This document shows positions 13,816 to 17,396 of a DNA stretch of 17,396 nt, piece after piece. The notes below the pieces were generated by a model that saw only the letters and a list, made by a program, of their open reading frames with translations, made no database searches and had not been told where the DNA came from. Position numbers and translations under genes: made by a program. Source of the DNA: CAYPHA01 sp964410215 (GTDB lineage: Bacteria > Calditrichota > Calditrichia > Calditrichales > CAYPHA01). The stretch is from positions 1 through 17,396 of the forward strand of contig CAYPHA010000089.1 in assembly GCA_964410215.1 (NCBI GenBank), written 5' to 3'. The stretch's first letter is position 1. Every line of letters starts with the position of its first letter.

Positions 13816-16011
13816 TTACATAATAAACAACATTTCCGAATATTTAGGCAACGGCCAGATGGCATCCGGGAGAAGTAATTCCAGATCATCAGCCGGCTTC
13901 CGCGCTTCTTCGAGAAAATCAACAAGCTTATCCGCAAGAAATTTGGCCTTTTTGGGCTCATCTTCTATTATTTCCGCTTTATAGAGAAGCTTTTCGATTT
14001 TCTCAACATTTTCAATCAAAACGGCGATCTTTGAACTCACTTTCTTTAGAATATCCATCTCTGCAGAAATGGCAGATTCGCTGATTGTACCATCCATGTC
14101 CTTCAGACCTTTAATGGCTGATGAAAGTTCGATCTGGTATGAAAGTGCAGCCGGAATAACGCGCGTACGGATGATATCGCAGAACGTCTCCGCTTCTATT
14201 TCAAGTGTCGTATTATACTGCTCTACCTTTGTGTTGTATCGTCCATCGATTTCGCTCTGCTTGAAAACGTCATGACGCATCAACATTTCAATATTATGTT
14301 TGCTGATGAATGCATCGAGTGCATATCCGGTACGTTTAATGTTCGGGAGTTTGCGACGTGCCGCTTCTTCTTCCCATTCTTTGCTGTAATTGTTTCCTTC
14401 AAATCGGATGGGTTCGGATTCAATAATATGTTTACGGAGGACCTTAACGACGGCCTTTGTAAAATCCTTAGTTTTGGATTTTTCTGCTTCTATTTCGGCA
14501 TGGAGTATATCCAGAGCATCTGCTACCGCGGTATTCAGAACCGTGTTCGCCAGAGAAACCGAGGCTGATGAGCCGATTGCCCTGAATTCAAATTTCGAAC
14601 CGGTAAAGGCAAAGGGCGAAGTGCGGTTACGGTCCGTATTGTCACGCATAATCGACGGAAGTTGACCGATTCCCAGGTCGATGATGTAATCCTTGACGGC
14701 CTCGCTGGTTTTCTTTTCCTTTATGTCGTTCAGAATCTGGCTGAGACGTTGCCCGAGGAAAACCGAAATAATTGCCGGCGGGGCCTCGTTTGCGCCAAGA
14801 CGGTGGTCATTGCCAGCTGATGCAATAGTCATACGCATAAGGTCGCCATGCTTGTACACAGCCCGGAGTGTCGCTACCAGGAATACCAGGAATTGCAGAT
14901 TTTCTTCCGGAGTGTCACCGGGGTCGAGAAGGTTGTTACCTTCGGAATCCGCTATGGACCAGTTATTGTGTTTTCCGCTTCCGTTTACACCGGCGAATGG
15001 TTTTTCATGCAGCAGTAATGCCAGACCGTGACGGTTTGCTACTTTTTTCAGAACTTCCATGATGATCTGATTACGGTCGGCGCCCACGTTTGCTTCGGCA
15101 AAAATCGGAGCGATTTCAAACTGATGGGGTGCAACCTCATTATGACGGGTTTTTGCGGGAACGCCCAGTTTGTAAAGTTCTGATTCAGAATCCTGCATAA
15201 AAGCGAGCACCCGTTCTTTTATCGAACCAAAATAGTGGTCATCCAACTGCTGTCCTTTTGGTGGAGGTGCTCCGAGTAATGTGCGCCCTGTAACCTGAAG
15301 ATCAGGACGAAGATTTAAGAAAGTTTTATCGATGAGAAAGTATTCCTGCTCGGTACCGATGGTAGTGATAACGCGTGTTGCCGATGTGTTACCGAAAAGT
15401 TTCAGCATTTTCAGTGCCGATTTGGATATGGCCTCCATAGAGCGGAGAAGGGGTGTTTTTTTATCAAGCGCTTCACCATGGTAACTGATAAATACAGATG
15501 GTATACAGAGAATGCCTCCCTTAGGACCTTCAACGATAAAAGCCGGACTGGAGGGATCCCACATCGTATAACCGCGTGCTTCAAATGTCGTCCTGGCACC
15601 GCCACTTGGAAAGGAGGATGCATCCGGTTCCCCCTGAACAAGCTGATTTCCGCGGAAACGTTCCAGAACGTGCCCGTCATCCACTTCCAGGAATGCGTCA
15701 TGTTTTTCAGCAGTGAGACCGGTTTGCGGTTGGAACCAGTGTGTGAAATGTGATACACCTTTACTGATGGCCCATTCTTTCATCGCATGCGCTACCGTGT
15801 TTGCGATATTTATGTCAAGTTTTTCACCTCTTCGGATTGTGTCACGCAGCTTTACATATACGTCTTTTGGTAAACGGTCGCGCATAACCTTATCATCGAA
15901 GGTGTTAACTCCAAAATACTCGGTAGCACTTCCATTGTTCTTTAAGTTCTTGATAGATCCGTTAGAGGCAATCTTTAGCAGGGCTTCCTGCCTGAGTGAT
16001 TTAGATGACAT
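13816..16011 (-). CDS. glnN: glutamine synthetase type III
   Basis: A 731-residue cytoplasmic enzyme that makes glutamine from glutamate, ammonium and ATP. Its length and motifs are those of the large GSIII class, not GSI or GSII. ARTTFEARGYTMWDPSSPAF in the N-terminal part, GTEQEYFLID, RHNEVAPHQFEIAP, the signature KPFAGVNGSGKHNNWS and GNDHRLGANEAPPAI carry the metal- and ATP-site residues. A GSIII-type helical C-terminal region follows. ATG 16011 has AGGAG about 9 bases upstream. It is the last of three same-strand genes (amt, TorF-like, glnN), a coherent ammonium uptake and assimilation set; a promoter-like TATAAT at 16048-16053 may also drive it separately. The C-terminus ends close to the minisatellite array, which could shape its mRNA 3' end. 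No truncation is seen. Confidence 0.97.
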   Translation of the reverse strand: MSSKSLRQEALLKIASNGSIKNLKNNGSATEYFGVNTFDDKVMRDRLPKDVYVKLRDTIRRGEKLDINIANTVAHAMKEWAISKGVSHFTHWFQPQTGLTAEKHDAFLEVDDGHVLERFRGNQLVQGEPDASSFPSGGARTTFEARGYTMWDPSSPAFIVEGPKGGILCIPSVFISYHGEALDKKTPLLRSMEAISKSALKMLKLFGNTSATRVITTIGTEQEYFLIDKTFLNLRPDLQVTGRTLLGAPPPKGQQLDDHYFGSIKERVLAFMQDSESELYKLGVPAKTRHNEVAPHQFEIAPIFAEANVGADRNQIIMEVLKKVANRHGLALLLHEKPFAGVNGSGKHNNWSIADSEGNNLLDPGDTPEENLQFLVFLVATLRAVYKHGDLMRMTIASAGNDHRLGANEAPPAIISVFLGQRLSQILNDIKEKKTSEAVKDYIIDLGIGQLPSIMRDNTDRNRTSPFAFTGSKFEFRAIGSSASVSLANTVLNTAVADALDILHAEIEAEKSKTKDFTKAVVKVLRKHIIESEPIRFEGNNYSKEWEEEAARRKLPNIKRTGYALDAFISKHNIEMLMRHDVFKQSEIDGRYNTKVEQYNTTLEIEAETFCDIIRTRVIPAALSYQIELSSAIKGLKDMDGTISESAISAEMDILKKVSSKIAVLIENVEKIEKLLYKAEIIEDEPKKAKFLADKLVDFLEEARKPADDLELLLPDAIWPLPKYSEMLFIM

Positions 16012-16047
16012 AATTCAAATCTCCTGTTTGGTCTTTGGATTTGGTTA

Positions 16048-16053
16048 ATTATA
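16048..16053 (-). promoter_or_regulatory. possible -10 box for glnN
   Basis: The minus strand reads TATAAT here, 37 bases before the glnN start. No good -35 hexamer lies at the expected spacing, so this is a weak call. It may simply be AT-rich intergenic sequence inside the operon. Confidence 0.3.
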
Positions 16054-16110
16054 CATGAATTGCTTTACATTTTTTATTAAAAATCTATTCCCAGCTTAAT
16101 CCATAAACTG

Positions 16111-16536
16111 TTATCTAATCCGTTTAGAAGCGGCAATTTCGAATAGATGATAACCTGCTTTTGCATATATTTCATATTTATAATCAGCTTCATTGTTAAA
16201 TTCCGAGAAATCATAGGTGTACAGGGTTGCTCCCACTGCGCTGGCCACCGGTCCGGTGGGAAGCGCAACTTCAAGGAAAGGATCGGTTTCAAAAAAGGGG
16301 GAGTCGGCACCGAAGTTAACGTTAGAATACCAAAGACCAAAAGAAATGGCATTGTAACTGGCACCGACGGACCCCTGTAGTGCAACTCCATCAAATTGTT
16401 TCACGCCACGCCATACATAAGTTGAGGTAGCCGTGAAATTTCCTGAGTATTCCATCACCTGTGCTTTGACAGGTTCGTTAAAAATGAATGGTATAAACAA
16501 TACACTATATATAAAAGTGCGTATATATCGTTTCAT
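16111..16536 (-). CDS. TorF-type putative porin, short and probably frameshifted near its C-terminus
   Basis: A 141-residue exported protein resembling the TorF (Gcw_chp) outer-membrane family. A signal peptide (1-25, cut VKA-Q) is followed by beta-strand motifs TSTYVWRGVKQFDG (37-50), ALQGSVGA, FGLWYSNVNFGAD (66-78) and DYKYEIYAKAGYHLFEIA (118-135). It lies between amt and glnN; TorF-type genes are often found near ammonium transporters, which supports a role in outer-membrane ammonium passage. The reading ends abruptly in KRIR. Dropping one base from the T-run at 16123-16125 (AAA on the coding strand) gives FEIAASNGLDNSLWIKLGIDF with a stop at 16077. That is a proper barrel ending in Phe, giving 152 residues. 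I infer a mutation or assembly error. Even corrected it is shorter than the roughly 220 residues I expect for the family. Only a weak ribosome-binding site precedes ATG 16536. Confidence 0.72.
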   Translation of the reverse strand: MKRYIRTFIYSVLFIPFIFNEPVKAQVMEYSGNFTATSTYVWRGVKQFDGVALQGSVGASYNAISFGLWYSNVNFGADSPFFETDPFLEVALPTGPVASAVGATLYTYDFSEFNNEADYKYEIYAKAGYHLFEIAASKRIR

Positions 16537-16598
16537 TTTAGTTTCCGGTATTTGTAGTAAATCGTATCATGTTTTTATTGTTTATCATGCTCATAAGC

Positions 16599-16616
16599 GG
16601 CTGATGCGAACCAGCC
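16599..16616 (-). other. small stem-loop directly after the amt stop
   Basis: GGCTG (16599-16603) and CAGCC (16612-16616) form a 5-bp stem with an 8-base loop, touching the amt stop codon. No U-run follows, so it is not a typical terminator. It may stabilise or process the amt end of a longer transcript. Confidence 0.4.
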
Positions 16617-17396
16617 TTACTGGGTTATAAAAAGCTGGAATCCGTAGTATCCTTCCATGCCGTGTTCACCGATATCCAGTCCGCGCAGTTCTTCCTCTTC
16701 AGTAACGCGCAGACCGACGGTTTTCTTGATTAGATAGAACATAAAAAGACCAATACCAAATGCCCAGGCAAATCCGACTGTCACCCCAAGCAGTTGGATG
16801 CCGAGAAGGCTCCAGCCGCCCCCATAGAAAAGTCCGCCGTCCAGAGCAAAAAATCCGACAGCGATCGTACCGAATGCACCACAGACCCCGTGAACGCTCA
16901 CGGCGCCGACAGGATCATCAATGCGTAACACGCGATCGATGAAAAGTACACTGACGACAACAATGGTTCCCGCTATCAGACCGATGAACAACGAGGCGAG
17001 AGGAGAAACGGATGCACAACCGGCTGTAATGGCGACAAGACCGGCAAGGGCACCGTTAAGGGCCATGGAACCGTCCGGTTTTTTAAAAATAGCCCAGGAC
17101 GTCAGCATTGCCGCGACGGCTCCACCGGCTGCAGAAAGGTTGGTGGTTACAGCAATACGTCCGATATCACCGTCGCCAAAGGTCGTGCTGCCGGGATTGA
17201 AACCGAACCAGCCAAACCAGAGGATAAATACACCAAGTGCGGCAAGTGTGATATTGTGTCCGGGTATGGCCTTGGTTGAGCCGCCGCCGTTATATTTGCC
17301 GATGCGGGGTCCCAGTATAATAGCCCCGGCCAGGGCAAGCCAGCCTCCTATCGAATGGACGACGGTAGAACCTGCAAAATCAACGAATCCAAGGTT
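16617..17396 (-). CDS. amt: ammonium transporter (Amt/MEP/Rh family), 5' partial
   Basis: The frame is open to the window edge, so the N-terminus lies beyond base 17396; 259 C-terminal residues are visible. The reading begins NLGFVDFAGSTVVHSIGGW, whose His (codon 17355-17357) is the first of the twin pore histidines. The second is in VSVHGVCGAFGTIAVGFFA (codon 16890-16892). IPGHNITLAALGVFILWFGW and NPGST are classic Amt segments, and about seven membrane helices are seen. The protein conducts ammonium across the inner membrane. The cytoplasmic tail is long, including EEEELRGLDIGEHGMEGY, and is of the kind that contacts PII. No glnB/glnK gene lies between amt and glnN here; one could be upstream. 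It precedes the TorF-like gene by 80 bases on the same strand. Confidence 0.96.
   Translation of the reverse strand, partial: NLGFVDFAGSTVVHSIGGWLALAGAIILGPRIGKYNGGGSTKAIPGHNITLAALGVFILWFGWFGFNPGSTTFGDGDIGRIAVTTNLSAAGGAVAAMLTSWAIFKKPDGSMALNGALAGLVAITAGCASVSPLASLFIGLIAGTIVVVSVLFIDRVLRIDDPVGAVSVHGVCGAFGTIAVGFFALDGGLFYGGGWSLLGIQLLGVTVGFAWAFGIGLFMFYLIKKTVGLRVTEEEELRGLDIGEHGMEGYYGFQLFITQ

Noticed and set aside
13287..13878. Two open frames of 128 and 96 codons on the + strand with near-identical repetitive translations
   Set aside because: They are readings of the minisatellite. Their starts are exactly one 301-base period apart, the frame shifts between copies, and no ribosome-binding site precedes them.
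17147..17338. Short minus-strand frame near the right edge
   Set aside because: It is a shadow of the amt gene, whose frame runs unbroken to base 17396 with canonical Amt motifs.
1..17396. tRNA or rRNA genes
   Set aside because: No cloverleaf-like or conserved rRNA sequence was recognised, and the gaps between genes are mostly too small or filled by repeats.

Overview
The window is a protein-dense bacterial chromosomal segment with moderate GC (by eye a little under 50 %). It holds thirteen genes: eleven with both ends in the window and one cut off at each edge. Type III glutamine synthetase, a TorF-type porin, a polyprenyl-phosphate glycosylation pair, a Tat-exported Gfo/Idh/MocA oxidoreductase with a 3-keto-disaccharide hydrolase (DUF1080) protein, and a multiheme cytochrome c suggest a Gram-negative member of the Bacteroidota/FCB group or a neighbouring phylum (PVC or Calditrichota-like). 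I cannot place it more precisely from sequence alone.

Layout. Bases 1-6191 (+): a HEAT-repeat protein with two DUF1080 domains (5' end missing), a Tat-exported Gfo/Idh/MocA oxidoreductase, a seven-heme membrane-anchored cytochrome c, and a small membrane protein that may be its b-type or quinone-side partner. The first two fit the 3-keto-glycoside route (oxidise sugar C3, then cleave the glycosidic bond). The last two overlap by ATGA and look like an electron-transfer module. Bases 6235-7037 (+): a self-contained unit with a consensus-like promoter, a secreted discoidin-like protein and a strong intrinsic terminator. Bases 7066-10360: a GT-C transferase of the Agl23/TIGR03663 family and an ApbE flavin transferase (+), converging on a GT2 polyprenyl-phosphate sugar synthase-like gene (-). 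Bases 10479-12611 (+): a sugar-1-phosphate nucleotidyltransferase translationally coupled to a NahK-like sugar 1-kinase, a plausible two-step salvage route to an NDP-sugar. Bases 12662-13795: a GxxExxY family gene (PD-(D/E)xK-like) closely flanked on both sides by units of a roughly 75-bp minisatellite. The right-hand array is a perfect 2 x 301-bp higher-order duplication. Bases 13816-17396 (-): a nitrogen-assimilation run read amt -> TorF-like porin -> glnN (GSIII), with the amt 5' end beyond the window and a probable frameshift near the porin C-terminus.

The most unusual part is the GxxExxY gene embedded in nested tandem repeats. The repeat units run to within 16 bp of its start codon and begin again 5 bp after its stop. 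Next in interest are the sugar-oxidation/cytochrome cluster and the probable porin frameshift.
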